In this document: in pieces, positions 35,712 through 44,589 of the stretch
Layout: every line of letters starts with the position of its first letter
Position numbering within the stretch: position 1 is the stretch's first letter
DNA from: Sporosarcina sp. ANT_H38
GTDB lineage: Bacteria > Bacillota > Bacilli > Bacillales_A > Planococcaceae
NCBI RefSeq assembly: GCF_008369195.1
Contig: NZ_VOBC01000003.1
Coordinates: forward strand, 248,001-312,000
Length of the DNA: 64,000 nucleotides
Direction: 5' to 3'
Notes under the pieces: model-generated
What the model saw: the letters and a program-made list of their open reading frames with translations, nothing else
Told to the model about the DNA's origin: nothing
The model's database searches: none
Translations under genes and position numbers: made by a program

Positions 35712-37331
35712 TCATGATTGTTTGAATGGTCTTTTTTGAAAGTGATCACAAAGCAACTTGACGGCTAGATTTGTAAAGAAGATGAGTAGAGATAAAATGA
35801 ATACTTCATTGAATTTACCGAAATGCTGTAGTTCTTTAATTTTGTTAGCTACCAATGACGTTTGTGCTGTGACTAAAAAGATGATCCCGCTAATCGTCAC
35901 CATGGCATTGATAAAGTAATAGCTAAACATTTCAATAACCGTCGATGCGGAGTTTGGAAGAATTACCCGATAGATGGTTTTTAACCAGCTATCCCCCAAT
36001 AACTCTCCAGTCGTTTCCCAAGTCGGATTCATTTTGGATAAAGCGTTTTTAGCCATTAAATAGGGTGTTGTAAAGAAATGGACAATGTTACAGAGAACGA
36101 TAATTAGAAAGGTTCCTTTCAAACTACTACCGTTAAATAATAGTAAATATGATAAACCTAACACCATGCCTGGTATCGTATTGGTCATCATCGACACGAT
36201 ATCAATAGATGATCTCCATTTCACAGTCGTACGAGTATTTAACACTGCTGAACAATACGCGACTAACGTACCAAACACTGCCGTCAATAGCGCAACAAAC
36301 AATGAATTTTTATAGACAGTTAGTAGATTATTCGATTGGAATGTGTCCATAAAATGTTTAAAAGTAAATGTGAAATCATAAGGATAACTGTTTACAAATG
36401 GTGCAATGAACATGACAGCAAACACTGAAAGCATTGCTAGTAACACGGCTAATGATATAATCCCAAAGCCTGTGTCCCTCCCCTTATGCGGAGCCAACTC
36501 TGTGTCGGTAAACTTGTCATAATGAAAATTAAGTTTTTCGAGGTAGTTTAAAAGTAAAACAGCAAACACAGCCGGGATTAACATGATAACCGCTATAGCT
36601 GCACCATTATTAAAATCTGGGATGGAACCAAGCATAACTTGGTATAACTGAGTCGCTACAACAGAATAAGTCCCACCGATTGAAGCTGGTATGCCGAAAT
36701 CAGTAAAGCTTAAAATGAAAGAAAGTACAAAAGCGCCACCCAAAGTCCCCACTAATGGACGGACTATAGTGTTCTTAAAACTCTTTAGCACCCCGTCACC
36801 CATCAGCTTTGAAACGACGATAAACTTCTTGTCAACATACTTGAAGGCGTTATTAATCAGAAGAAAGGCAGCTGGTAACGTATAAATCACATAGCCTATC
36901 AGTAAACCGTTAAATCCGTAAATATCAACTAAGTTTCGGCCGACAATCTTGGTAATTAACCCTTGGTTTCCAAATGAGTAGATAATTGAAAATCCATATG
37001 TAATGGTAGGCAGCAACATCGGAATAAGAATCCCTATTTTAATCGCACTTTTTAACGGCCTGTAGATCCTTGTACAATTGACGGCATAAGCCAGAATAAA
37101 TGCCAAAACCGTTGTAATCACAGCAGCAAGGCCGGAAACTTTAACGCTGTTACCAACGGACTCTAGCAATTCTTTATCCGATAAAACGGTTAGGTAATTC
37201 GAGAAATTGAACCCCTCACTTGTTTCAAAAGAACGAACTAACAACATACCAAGAGGTACTACTAGAAATGTGATGAATAACAAGATGATTGGGATGTAAA
37301 TAACGCGCATCGCCGGTTTTACATTAGGCAT
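35712..37331 (-). CDS. 2-AEP ABC transporter permease (double-length)
   Basis: A 539-residue integral membrane protein with about twelve helices made of two fused permease halves, each with an EAA-type loop (near residues 170-200 and 430-460: [21 protein letters not shown]). It therefore replaces a PhnU/PhnV pair. ATG 37331, 5-6 nt after GGTGA, overlaps the end of the ATPase gene by 8 nt; an in-frame TTG at 37343 is less likely. Moves 2-AEP inward with the ATPase and binding protein. Confidence 0.88.
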   Translation of the reverse strand: MPNVKPAMRVIYIPIILLFITFLVVPLGMLLVRSFETSEGFNFSNYLTVLSDKELLESVGNSVKVSGLAAVITTVLAFILAYAVNCTRIYRPLKSAIKIGILIPMLLPTITYGFSIIYSFGNQGLITKIVGRNLVDIYGFNGLLIGYVIYTLPAAFLLINNAFKYVDKKFIVVSKLMGDGVLKSFKNTIVRPLVGTLGGAFVLSFILSFTDFGIPASIGGTYSVVATQLYQVMLGSIPDFNNGAAIAVIMLIPAVFAVLLLNYLEKLNFHYDKFTDTELAPHKGRDTGFGIISLAVLLAMLSVFAVMFIAPFVNSYPYDFTFTFKHFMDTFQSNNLLTVYKNSLFVALLTAVFGTLVAYCSAVLNTRTTVKWRSSIDIVSMMTNTIPGMVLGLSYLLLFNGSSLKGTFLIIVLCNIVHFFTTPYLMAKNALSKMNPTWETTGELLGDSWLKTIYRVILPNSASTVIEMFSYYFINAMVTISGIIFLVTAQTSLVANKIKELQHFGKFNEVFILSLLIFFTNLAVKLLCDHFQKRPFKQS

Positions 37332-38076
37332 AGTGTTCACCAAATAAGTTATAGATGTTTAGCCTCTTAATCTGTAATTGTTTTAGAATAAACTCTTTTA
37401 CGAAATCAGTAGTAGGCTGGTTGATAATTTCAGTAGGCGTACCAAATTGAGAAATACTACCGTCATTGATAATTAAAACTTTGTCCGACAACGTTAATGC
37501 CTCTTCTGGGTCATGCGTCACAATAATCGTCGTCAACTTAAATTCTCTGGCTATGGATTTAATGCGCTGCTTAATCGATTCCTTTATGACACCGTCTAAC
37601 GCACTCAACGGTTCATCCAATAATAATATTTTCGGCTTCATGACGAGCGTTCTTGCAATAGATACCCGCTGTTTCTGACCACCCGATAATTCCCCGATTT
37701 TCTTTGTTAAATGCGGTTTTAATTCCAAAAAGTCAATGTACTCTTGAATTTCCTCTTCAGATACTAGCCCCTTGTTATTTTTCAAACCATAGACAATATT
37801 TTCGTATGCATTTAGATTAGGAAAAAGCGCATAATCTTGAAATACGATATTAAATCCACGATCCTTCATCGCTACGTTACTCAAATCCCTATCATTAAAA
37901 ATAATTTTTCCGTGATCCATACTCGTTAACCCTAAAATAATATGTAATAAAGTCGTTTTACCACTACCACTCGGACCTAGTAGTGAAACAATCTCCCCTG
38001 GCTCAATCTCAAGATTTATGCCATCTAGAACTAACTTATCATCGAATAGCTTGCTAATATTTTGTAATTTCAGCAA
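37324..38076 (-). CDS. 2-AEP ABC transporter ATP-binding protein
   Basis: A 250-residue ABC ATPase: Walker [11 protein letters not shown]-loop VFQDYALFP, signature LSGGQKQR, Walker [13 protein letters not shown] and switch His in [14 protein letters not shown] 38076 lies 8 nt after AAAGGAGG, while the in-frame GTG 38085 overlaps that site. First gene of the five-gene 2-AEP operon (ATPase-permease-binding protein-phnW-phnX). Similarity to spermidine/iron type importers is general; the substrate is assigned from phnWX. Confidence 0.88.
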   Translation of the reverse strand: MLKLQNISKLFDDKLVLDGINLEIEPGEIVSLLGPSGSGKTTLLHIILGLTSMDHGKIIFNDRDLSNVAMKDRGFNIVFQDYALFPNLNAYENIVYGLKNNKGLVSEEEIQEYIDFLELKPHLTKKIGELSGGQKQRVSIARTLVMKPKILLLDEPLSALDGVIKESIKQRIKSIAREFKLTTIIVTHDPEEALTLSDKVLIINDGSISQFGTPTEIINQPTTDFVKEFILKQLQIKRLNIYNLFGEHYA

Positions 38077-38103
38077 ACCGTACACCTCCTTTACTACAAC
38101 TTT

Positions 38104-38158
38104 AGTATAGGAGCCTTATGTAAATTTAAATTGTGATTCGTGTAAATTATTTGTAAAT
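38104..38158 (-). promoter_or_regulatory. Promoter region of the 2-AEP operon with phased ATTTACA repeats
   Basis: Minus-strand -10 box TATACT (38104-38109) lacks a good -35 at 16-18 bp. Three exact ATTTACA copies (plus-strand TGTAAAT at 38119, 38141 and 38152) are spaced 22 and 11 bp, i.e. on one helix face. This suggests an activator-dependent promoter. Confidence 0.55.
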
Positions 38159-38207
38159 ACTTTATTTTTTCACTACTTTTTTTGACAAATTGGTACACTT
38201 TTACAGC

Positions 38208-38273
38208 AAAAAAATGCCTGCGCAGCAACCATCATGAACATGTAAACATTCACGACAGGTTGCTGTACAGGCA
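38208..38273 (-). terminator. Terminator of the parM-parR operon
   Basis: Long hairpin TGCCTG..CAGCAACC / GGTTGCTG..CAGGCA just after the parR stop, with TTTTTTT on the minus strand. It also separates parMR from the phn promoter. Confidence 0.85.
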
Positions 38274-38280
38274 CCCAACA

Positions 38281-38820
38281 TTATTTATTCATCTGAGCAA
38301 GAAAATCACCTAAAGGATCATCTTCCTCTTCTTCTACAGGCGTGTTTTCCGGCTCTTTTAACTGTTCCCAATCAAAGTTATCCAGATCATCATCCGTATC
38401 AGCGTTTATCAAGAAATCTTCTGTCTCCAGGTCTTCCGCAGCAGCCGTTTCTTCCTGAAGATATAAGGCTGCATCTACATCTATTGCATTACTATTAAGT
38501 GATGCAAAGAGGGCCGATGTGCGGATTGGATCGGACATCAACTGATATACGATACTTCCGAGTAGCGCCTCAGAATGTTCATGCTTCAACCAATCGCGTT
38601 GCGCTTTAGTTAAACCTTTTGGAAGCGCAATCGTAATAGCCTCTCTATGTTTTACTAGAGAATCATTCACGCCTTCTATCACGAACTCTGCAATTTTGCT
38701 GGAAAAGTTTCTTCTTTCAACTTCTTTTAACTTTTGTAACTCCCTTAAGGTATGGTCAGATGTATCGGAAGGAAGGCGAAACGTAATAGGCTGACCCCTT
38801 TTCAATCCTGTTTCACTCAT
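38281..38820 (-). CDS. ParR-like RHH adaptor of a type II partition system
   Basis: A 179-residue protein with a ribbon-helix-helix start: strand QPITFRLPSDTSD (residues 10-22) and two helices (HTLRELQKLKEV, RRNFSSKIAEFVIEGV). A second alpha-rich part (KAQRDWLKHEHSEALLGSIVYQLM) follows, then a very acidic tail (residues 125-179: EDLETEDFLINADTDDD... ending GDFLAQMNK). This is the ParR plan: DNA-binding RHH dimer plus a C-terminus that contacts the actin-like filament. It lies 11 nt after parM in the same transcript, AAGGTGAT before ATG 38820. Assignment is by architecture and position. Confidence 0.75.
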   Translation of the reverse strand: MSETGLKRGQPITFRLPSDTSDHTLRELQKLKEVERRNFSSKIAEFVIEGVNDSLVKHREAITIALPKGLTKAQRDWLKHEHSEALLGSIVYQLMSDPIRTSALFASLNSNAIDVDAALYLQEETAAAEDLETEDFLINADTDDDLDNFDWEQLKEPENTPVEEEEDDPLGDFLAQMNK

Positions 38821-38831
38821 GACTTATCACC

Positions 38832-40013
38832 TTACTTTGTTTTAACGAACTTTTCTTCTTCTTTATTTTTTGCTTTTTGACTTTTTCTAGCAAAATCTGA
38901 AATTAATTTGTAATAAGCGTTAGCCATCATCCAAACGCTTTCTTTTTCATCCTCAAAGAAATCAATGTTATAGCCATCTAAGCTATTATTTAGCGTTTTA
39001 AGATAATCTTTAAGGACGATAGAGCCTCCGCCGATGAAATAGCAAATCTCAGATTGCGAGTTTCTTTGCCATACATTCCGTAAATGACGGTATTGCTTTT
39101 TCGCTAAATCCAAGAGAATCCGGTCTACAATATCATGCACGCTTGTCCGGCTTCCTTTTACCATGATATGATTACGGTTATTTTTCTTCGTAATAATATC
39201 CACAACATCTAAACGACTGTCCAACTCTACGCCATGTCTAGCATAAATTTCTTCCCGAATCGCATCAAGAGACTCTGACACGCCTAAGTTGAAGCCTTGT
39301 GCCTTATCGTCATCGACTTTACGATTTCTAATAACTGCAACATCCGTTGATAACCCACCGATGTCTTGTATCAAGATTTGTTTATCGATTAATTCTTTAT
39401 TAATGATATTTAAATTATTATCCATTACAAGGTTGATAAACGCAGCAAAGCCTTCCGGATAAACCTTTACTTCATCAAATTTAATGTTTACTTTTATACC
39501 TTGATATTTAGGTGTAACCAAAAACTCTACTTGGTGAACTGAGCTAAGCAATTGGGAACGATAACCCACGTCTTTCCCTTCTTTTACTTCTCTTAGAGGA
39601 AGTCCTGTTCCAAGTATATACGTAGCTTCAATTACATTGTTATTACGTTTAAAAATACCTTTATTTTCGTCACGGGCTGCATCTAATGCCAGTGCCGCAA
39701 ACAACATCACCAAGGTTTGATCTTCCTCAGACTTGTTACTTCCTTGGTCTAGCTCAGTTGAACTACCACTTTTCGTCGCTAAATTACCAACACGATAAAT
39801 AGCGTTGTTATCTTTTAATGTTGGAGAGTGTAAACGAATATGAATGCCATCAGTAGGATCTTGGTTGTCTAGTTCTTCAATACCGATGATTGGACGATCT
39901 GCAACATCCTGTGCAATTACATTTGGTATATTGAGCTCTGCTTCCAACTTACCGAAAATCGCTTTCAATGAATCATTTCCTACGTCTATTGCTGCAATAC
40001 GTGCTTCTGTCAA
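38832..40013 (-). CDS. ParM/StbA-like actin-family ATPase
   Basis: A 393-residue actin-like ATPase of the plasmid-segregation type. Phosphate-1 motif AAIDVGNDSLKAIFG (residues 7-21), phosphate-2 IQDIGGLSTDVAVI (215-228), adenosine motif FIGGGSIVLKDYL (about 326-338); the family motif YPEGFAAFI near 185 is also present. TTG 40013 is preferred: AAAGGA lies 8 nt upstream, whereas the in-frame ATG 40022 and GTG 40034 overlap or precede that site. The gene follows a GTATAC repeat array and precedes a ParR-like gene, giving the parC-parM-parR order of plasmid R1. Plasmid origin or an integrated plasmid/phage remnant is inferred. Confidence 0.85.
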   Translation of the reverse strand: MTEARIAAIDVGNDSLKAIFGKLEAELNIPNVIAQDVADRPIIGIEELDNQDPTDGIHIRLHSPTLKDNNAIYRVGNLATKSGSSTELDQGSNKSEEDQTLVMLFAALALDAARDENKGIFKRNNNVIEATYILGTGLPLREVKEGKDVGYRSQLLSSVHQVEFLVTPKYQGIKVNIKFDEVKVYPEGFAAFINLVMDNNLNIINKELIDKQILIQDIGGLSTDVAVIRNRKVDDDKAQGFNLGVSESLDAIREEIYARHGVELDSRLDVVDIITKKNNRNHIMVKGSRTSVHDIVDRILLDLAKKQYRHLRNVWQRNSQSEICYFIGGGSIVLKDYLKTLNNSLDGYNIDFFEDEKESVWMMANAYYKLISDFARKSQKAKNKEEEKFVKTK

Positions 40014-40051
40014 AATAATCATCCTTTCAATCACTATATCTTTCTACTAAA

Positions 40052-40095
40052 ATCGTATCGGAGTTCTGCTGGTTGGTCAATGCCATTTAGGCATT
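40052..40095 (-). promoter_or_regulatory. parM promoter with overlapping inverted repeat
   Basis: Minus-strand TTGACC (40075-40080), 17-bp spacer, TACGAT (40052-40057), 39 bp before the start codon. The inverted repeat AATGCC-ATTTA-GGCATT (40079-40095) touches the -35 and may serve autoregulation. Confidence 0.7.
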
Positions 40096-40115
40096 TATCA
40101 TACAAATGTAATATT

Positions 40116-40272
40116 GTATACATCCATGTAATCTTGTACACAATTCCGTATACCCATGTATACACTGGATGTGTACGCGTTTGTTTACTTGTATACGTTA
40201 TTGTTTACTTTTGTATACAAATTCGTATACAACACTACTATTGATGTGTACAACACTCCTATCAATGTATAC
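40116..40272. repeat. Centromere-like (parC) array of GTATAC iterons
   Basis: Seven GTATAC palindromes (40116, 40148, 40158, 40191, 40213, 40225, 40267) and three one-base variants (GTACAC 40136, GTGTAC 40171 and 40246) lie in 157 bp. Start-to-start distances are 20, 12, 10, 13, 20, 22, 12, 21 and 21 bp, close to whole helix turns. Flanking bases often extend to TTGTATACAA or ATGTATACAT. The array sits upstream of parM, where R1-type systems have parC. Confidence 0.75.
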
Positions 40273-40635
40273 ATTCAATAAGACAATTCTCGAGTCAGAC
40301 TTACTTACTCTCCTCTTCCCCATGTACAAGCAGGATAAAATAATTTATCCCTCAATTAAGAACATTAACTATATTTCTAATGCACATCTTTCTACTATTC
40401 AAGTACTTAATAGAGATGAATTAGCTGATTTCTCAGCAAAATCGACCTTTCAGTAAACCCTCTGATACCCCTCCGAACTCTAACTAATATCAATCTGTGT
40501 AAATCACCTCCACACCATCTCCGCAGCTCCAGGTAACATTTAACTGCATGTGACACTATTTGCGTTGGAAAAATTTCAAAAAATTACCTAAGCAAATTAG
40601 AACAGCCAATAACTCATACAAATGAATACAAAAAC
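40273..40635. other. Intergenic stretch beyond the iteron array
   Basis: AT-rich. A 63-codon frame (40265-40456) has no ribosome site. No family recognised. Confidence 0.4.
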
Positions 40636-40670
40636 AAAAAAGACTAGACATTCAAGTACATGTCTAATCT
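40636..40670 (-). terminator. Minus-strand terminator
   Basis: AGATTAGACAT/ATGTCTAGTCT arms with TTTTTTG on the minus strand; probably the end of the hprK-like transcript. Confidence 0.7.
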
Positions 40671-40692
40671 CCACTTTATTATTATGAAACTA

Positions 40693-40804
40693 CACGTCTG
40701 TTGATTAACCATTTATTCACCTGAAATTCTGGAGAGAAGTGCTTGATAACCTCCGTTGTCACAGGATCATTTCCGGCTCGCTTTCAGCGAAATGTTTATG
40801 ACAG
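40693..40804 (+). repeat. Partial third copy of the three-hairpin element (end block only)
   Basis: Aligns with 43884-43995 and with the reverse complement of 50198-50310: shared CTGTTGATTAAC, CTGGAGAGAAG, GCTTGATAAC, TTTCCGGCTCGCT and TTATGACAG in the same order. The hairpins that follow in the full copies are absent. Confidence 0.75.
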
Positions 40805-40839
40805 TTTTTTCGAGTTCCGTCATGCAGAGTCACCCGACA

Positions 40840-41754
40840 CTACGGAGTATCCGATTCAATCCGTTTCATGAATTCCTCTACAGCACTATAACCTTGCTGT
40901 TTTAAATACCAGTTATTTGCCGCCGCTTCAATCAAACCTGCAATATCACGACCCGGCTGAAGTTGAATTTGGATATGCGGAATCTGAACGTCCATGTATT
41001 CCACAAACTTCGTTTCCTGCTCCAACTCATTATTCAAGTCATTTTCCTTCCACTTGGTCAATTCGATATCTAGTGCAATCCGGGTTTCATCCTGGAAAGC
41101 AGCTCTTCCATAAAGGCGAACCACGTTTAACAAACCAATACTGCGCAGCGCGAGAAATTCTTTGCTATTTTCATCGTGCGTGCCGAGCAAAGTTTGAGGG
41201 CTAAGTTTTTTCAACACCACCACATCATCTGCTACAAGTCGATGCCCCCGACCAATCAATGTATGAGCCGTCTCACTTTTCCCCACACCAGACTTGCCGC
41301 GGAGGAGAATGCCCATCCCTGAAACATTGACACACACTCCATGTATTGCAATTTCTGGAGCCATTGCTTTCACAACATACGCATCCAATTTCGCGCTCAG
41401 TTCACTCGTGGAGTCACGCGTGCGTAATACCGGGATTTGCTCTTCCGTACAGTATTGAATAAGGCCTAGTGGCTCTTCCTGTTGGGATGTAATAATGATA
41501 CAAGGAGGCGCATATTGAACAATATTCGCAATTCGTAACTTGCACTCCTCAAACGTCAGCATATGAAGGTAATTAACCTCGTTTTTACCTAGAATCTGAA
41601 TATGTTCTGTTGCAATGAAATCAAATTTATCCATAAACTCTAATCCCGGACGACGTACTTTGGATTTTTTTATAATACGATGCAATTGATCGTGTCCGCT
41701 CAACACTTCTAATGAAAAGCTCTTAACAATCTCTTCAATCGTAATAGTCTTCAT
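40840..41754 (-). CDS. Divergent HPr kinase/phosphorylase paralogue
   Basis: HprK phosphorylates Ser46 of HPr to control carbon catabolite repression. This 304-residue protein keeps the HprK plan: N-terminal domain, His138 in AIHGVCV, Walker A GKSGVGKSE (153-161), VADDVV (175-180) and the C-terminal QPGRDIAGLIEAAANNW. The HprK signature normally reading E-x-R-G-(I/L)-G is A-L-R-S-I-G here (202-207), losing the acidic residue and first glycine. It stands alone rather than next to lgt, where the housekeeping hprK usually lies. It may be a kinase with altered balance or another target. Confidence 0.8.
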   Translation of the reverse strand: MKTITIEEIVKSFSLEVLSGHDQLHRIIKKSKVRRPGLEFMDKFDFIATEHIQILGKNEVNYLHMLTFEECKLRIANIVQYAPPCIIITSQQEEPLGLIQYCTEEQIPVLRTRDSTSELSAKLDAYVVKAMAPEIAIHGVCVNVSGMGILLRGKSGVGKSETAHTLIGRGHRLVADDVVVLKKLSPQTLLGTHDENSKEFLALRSIGLLNVVRLYGRAAFQDETRIALDIELTKWKENDLNNELEQETKFVEYMDVQIPHIQIQLQPGRDIAGLIEAAANNWYLKQQGYSAVEEFMKRIESDTP

Positions 41755-41900
41755 CTATGGTCCCCCATTCTTCGGTCTTCCTTTATTGACCACTTTGTTT
41801 AATCGTACACCTAATTAACCGCCAGTGGGTTCTACAACTTTGTGTCCAAATAAGATTTCCCACAAATAAAGACTCTTTTTTAGTAGAGGGTTTTCTGGTG

Positions 41901-43565
41901 TTACTTTCGCTTCATTTCCCTTAGTCGGCTACTTAACTCACAATAAACCTTATCGAGGTCAGCATACCCTTTATCCCCCAATTTCAACATACTCAACTTC
42001 CCAAGCACCGCCTGCAGCTCTGTTTCAAGGCGCAAACGTTCTTCAGCCGTTTTATCAGGTAGCACCGTAGCTTTACGCTCTTTCCATTCGGTATATGTCA
42101 GCGATACTTTCCGTACTGTTCCATGCTCAAATAGAAGCACCCCATCCGCAATCCGCTCTGTGAAATAACGGTCATGCGAAGCGAATAGAAGTGTTCCTGG
42201 AAACGACTCTAACGTCTTTTCAAGCTCTTCTCTTGAAGGCAAATCAAGATGATTTGTCGGTTCATCCAGGAGCAATACGTCCGTTCCTTCTAGAATAAAT
42301 TGCATCAGTTTCACCTTCACACGCTCTCCCATACTGAGAGCTGAAAGTGGAAGGTCCCAATGTTTTTTTGAAAAGCCAAGATTCGTCAAATGGGTTCTTA
42401 TTAATCCCCGTTCGCGAAATGTATCGGCATGGAAATAATCCGCCATCGTCACATCCTTCGGAAAATCATGCGCCGTCTGGCTCAAATAACCAATCGTCAT
42501 TCCATTCGTTGTCCAAACATCACCTTGAAATCCCTCTTTCCCTAGAATCATCTGGAAAAGCGTTGATTTCCCTGCACCATTTGGACCAACAAGACCAATC
42601 CGCTCACCCGCCTGCACCGTAAACGAGACGCCAGCAAATAGTTCATGCTCACCGAATGACTTTCTGACGTCTTTCAACTCCAGTACTCTATTTCCTTTTT
42701 TCTTGCGCCCCTTAACGTCAAAGAATACGCCAATTTCAGCTTCAGGCTTCTCAATACGTTCTTTCTCCAATTCCCCTTCTAGTCGTTTGCGTTTCGAACG
42801 GATCTGGACATCGCGCTTTTTCGCTTTCATCCGGAAGTATTCCTTTGCACCAGCCTTTTTCGTCGATTCTGCATGCGCCTTCGCAGACCAGTTCTCCAGC
42901 TCCGAAATCTGTTCCTCCACTTCTGCAATTTTCCGCTGTTGTTCTTTGTAATGCTTCGCTTGGACTTCCAGGTTCACATCCTTCAGCATCCGGTATTCCG
43001 TATAGTTTCCTTTGTAGACTGTTAGCTTACCGTACTCAATTTCAAATACGAAATCCGCTGTGCGATCAATGAAATGTCGATCGTGAGAGACGATAAAATA
43101 CGTAGCATCACCTTCACTAATAATCTTGATTAATTCCTCCAGACTGTCACTGTCCAAGTGATTCGTCGGTTCATCCAATAGAATAAGCCCACTCTTCTCG
43201 GCAAGCGCAGATGAAAGCCTCATCTTCATCCGCTCCCCGCCACTCGCAGAACTATATTCAGCGTGCTCCGGTACTTTCCACTTTCGGCGGTACATATGTG
43301 TTTCCGACCGTTCCCAATCAGCTACCCCTTCATCATCCTGCTCCTGCCTGAAGTAAGTGATGGATGGCGGCTTGCTATTCCAATTAATCGAACCCGATGT
43401 TGGTGATATTTCTCCCGACAATAGCGTCAGCAGCGTGGTTTTCCCCGCGCCGTTCGCTCCAACAACCGCAATGCACGCCCCTACTGGAATATCTGCTGAT
43501 ACTCCATCAAGGATTACCGTTTCACCATGTGCAACTGATACCTGATTTAATGTCCCAATAAGCAT
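41901..43565 (-). CDS. vmlR: ABC-F ribosome-protection-type ATPase, VmlR-like
   Basis: A 554-residue cytosolic protein with two ABC domains and no membrane part: Walker A GANGAGKTT and GPNGAGKST, signatures ASGGERMK and LSMGERVK, both with LLLDEPTNHLD. The linker between them contains ENWSAKAHAESTKKAGAKEY, very like the arm of B. subtilis VmlR, which displaces lincosamide/streptogramin/pleuromutilin drugs from the ribosome. ATG 43565 (GGAGG 7 nt upstream) is preferred to ATG 43571, which touches that site. A long leader with a short ORF and alternative hairpins precedes it. Symbol by similarity; drug spectrum unknown. Confidence 0.85.
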   Translation of the reverse strand: MLIGTLNQVSVAHGETVILDGVSADIPVGACIAVVGANGAGKTTLLTLLSGEISPTSGSINWNSKPPSITYFRQEQDDEGVADWERSETHMYRRKWKVPEHAEYSSASGGERMKMRLSSALAEKSGLILLDEPTNHLDSDSLEELIKIISEGDATYFIVSHDRHFIDRTADFVFEIEYGKLTVYKGNYTEYRMLKDVNLEVQAKHYKEQQRKIAEVEEQISELENWSAKAHAESTKKAGAKEYFRMKAKKRDVQIRSKRKRLEGELEKERIEKPEAEIGVFFDVKGRKKKGNRVLELKDVRKSFGEHELFAGVSFTVQAGERIGLVGPNGAGKSTLFQMILGKEGFQGDVWTTNGMTIGYLSQTAHDFPKDVTMADYFHADTFRERGLIRTHLTNLGFSKKHWDLPLSALSMGERVKVKLMQFILEGTDVLLLDEPTNHLDLPSREELEKTLESFPGTLLFASHDRYFTERIADGVLLFEHGTVRKVSLTYTEWKERKATVLPDKTAEERLRLETELQAVLGKLSMLKLGDKGYADLDKVYCELSSRLREMKRK

Positions 43566-43593
43566 ATCCATTCCTCCAAGTGCGGAGGGAACA

Positions 43594-43626
43594 CAAAAAT
43601 CCCTCCGACATAAAATCGGAAGGATT
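43594..43626 (-). terminator. Attenuator terminator in the ABC-F leader
   Basis: Minus-strand AATCCTTCCGA/TCGGAGGGATT stem of 11 pairs, 7-nt loop, then TTTTTG, 30 nt before the gene. The 3' arm can instead pair with TTCCCTCC (43583-43590), which can itself pair with the GGAGGAA Shine-Dalgarno region; the three helices exclude each other. Confidence 0.7.
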
Positions 43627-43762
43627 AGTCATTATTCATCCAAATTCAAAGTTCTCTAAAAAGCCTCTCGTCCGTGCAAAGAGGAAGGAACTTATTTAAA
43701 TGTGGACAGACTAATCCTATTTTCCGTTAGAATAAAAAATTAAGTTTCCCGGAATCAATAGA

Positions 43763-43783
43763 TTAGTACTTCATTGTCCACAC
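43763..43783 (-). CDS. Six-codon leader peptide of the ABC-F gene (MWTMKY)
   Basis: GTG-TGG-ACA-ATG-AAG-TAC-TAA lies 5-6 nt after GAGGAAGGA on the minus strand. Its GTGTGGACA part is complementary to TGTCCACA about 60-70 nt downstream (43702-43712 area), and its ribosome site AAGAGGAAGGA to TCCTTCCTCTT (about 43680-43690). A ribosome stalled here would break these helices, the standard logic of drug-induced attenuation. Confidence 0.55.
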   Translation of the reverse strand: MWTMKY

Positions 43784-43813
43784 GTCAGTCCTTCCTCTTT
43801 CAAAGTTACTCTT

Positions 43814-43822
43814 ATTATATCA
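43814..43822 (-). promoter_or_regulatory. Extended -10 promoter of the ABC-F leader
   Basis: TGATATAAT on the minus strand (TGN plus a perfect TATAAT) with only a weak -35, about 20 bp before the leader-peptide ribosome site. Confidence 0.6.
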
Positions 43823-43883
43823 TATTATTCAGCCAATAAGAAATGATATCTTCACTAGCTTATTCAATATAGTTCCCGTACAT

Positions 43884-44560
43884 CATGGCTGTTGATTAAC
43901 AATATATTTGATTGAAATACTGGAGAGAAGGGTTTGATAACTTCCATTTTCACTGAACTATTTTCGGACCGCTTTCGACTAACTATTTATGACAGATTTA
44001 CTGTGGGGTCCTAGTGTGGCTAGAAGTGACTCCGTCACTTCTAGCCACACTTTTTTCAGTAATACTGTTACGAATCGTTGCCTGTTGCGTTCCTACAATG
44101 TTCAAATGAAAAATGCAGTTACTATGGAAGAAAAGAATAGATGACTTTCTATAGAAAGTGTAAGTGCCCGAAGATGCAATTTCGGGCACTCTTGCACGTT
44201 GTACAATGTGTTCCTTGCTTACTATTAGTAAAGATTGTGCATCTAAGCTTTTGTTGCCTATTAGAAAGTGACACCTTCTCTAAAATAAAAAAGAAAAAAA
44301 CCATAGAGAAAGCATCAACCGCCAAAACTGCATCTTTGGCGGCTTTTCTCCCGGTAAGAAGCCAGCTATTCTTTCGTCCAAAAATCTTAAGTGCTCTGTG
44401 TACTTAAGCATTTGGAGCGCGACGGATAAAGGGCAACCATACGATTACCGAAAAAAAGTGTAGAGATGCGATAAAGTCGCATCCCTACATATCAAGATAT
44501 ATCGATAATCGTACTAGAAGACATTCACTCCAAAGCGATCCAAAAGCACACCTAATATAT
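43884..44560 (+). repeat. Three-hairpin element, copy A
   Basis: About 680 bp homologous, in inverted orientation, to 49690-50310. Order: end block; hairpin 1 at 44014-44050 (17-bp arms GTGTGGCTAGAAGTGAC) followed by TTTTTT; hairpin 2 at 44163-44190 (AGTGCCCGAA/TTCGGGCACT); a conserved GGAGCGCGACGGAT stretch; hairpin 3 at 44460-44488 (GATGCGA..TCGCATC), which reads as a terminator on the minus strand and would end amtB transcripts. No gene is recognisable inside. Confidence 0.8.
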
Positions 44561-44589
44561 ACGGTGATTGCTATCATTGTGTTACACCT

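Noticed and set aside
40116..40272. CRISPR-like repeat array
   Set aside because: Units are 6-10 bp palindromes at helix-turn spacing, with no 20-40 bp repeats or unique spacers, so a centromere-type array fits better.
40265..40456. 63-codon plus-strand frame beginning in the GTATAC array
   Set aside because: No ribosome site, start inside the iterons, no recognisable family.
40407..40493. 28-codon minus-strand frame with TTG start behind GGAGGTGA
   Set aside because: A good ribosome site but no conserved features, and no promoter or terminator directly linked to it; left unannotated.
43998..44189. 63-codon frame (MPEIASSGTY...) on the minus strand, with a matching frame at 50006-50197 on the plus strand
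   Set aside because: Both lie in the two copies of the three-hairpin element and run from hairpin 2 through hairpin 1. Most differences between them change amino acids, and there is no ribosome site, so they look non-coding.
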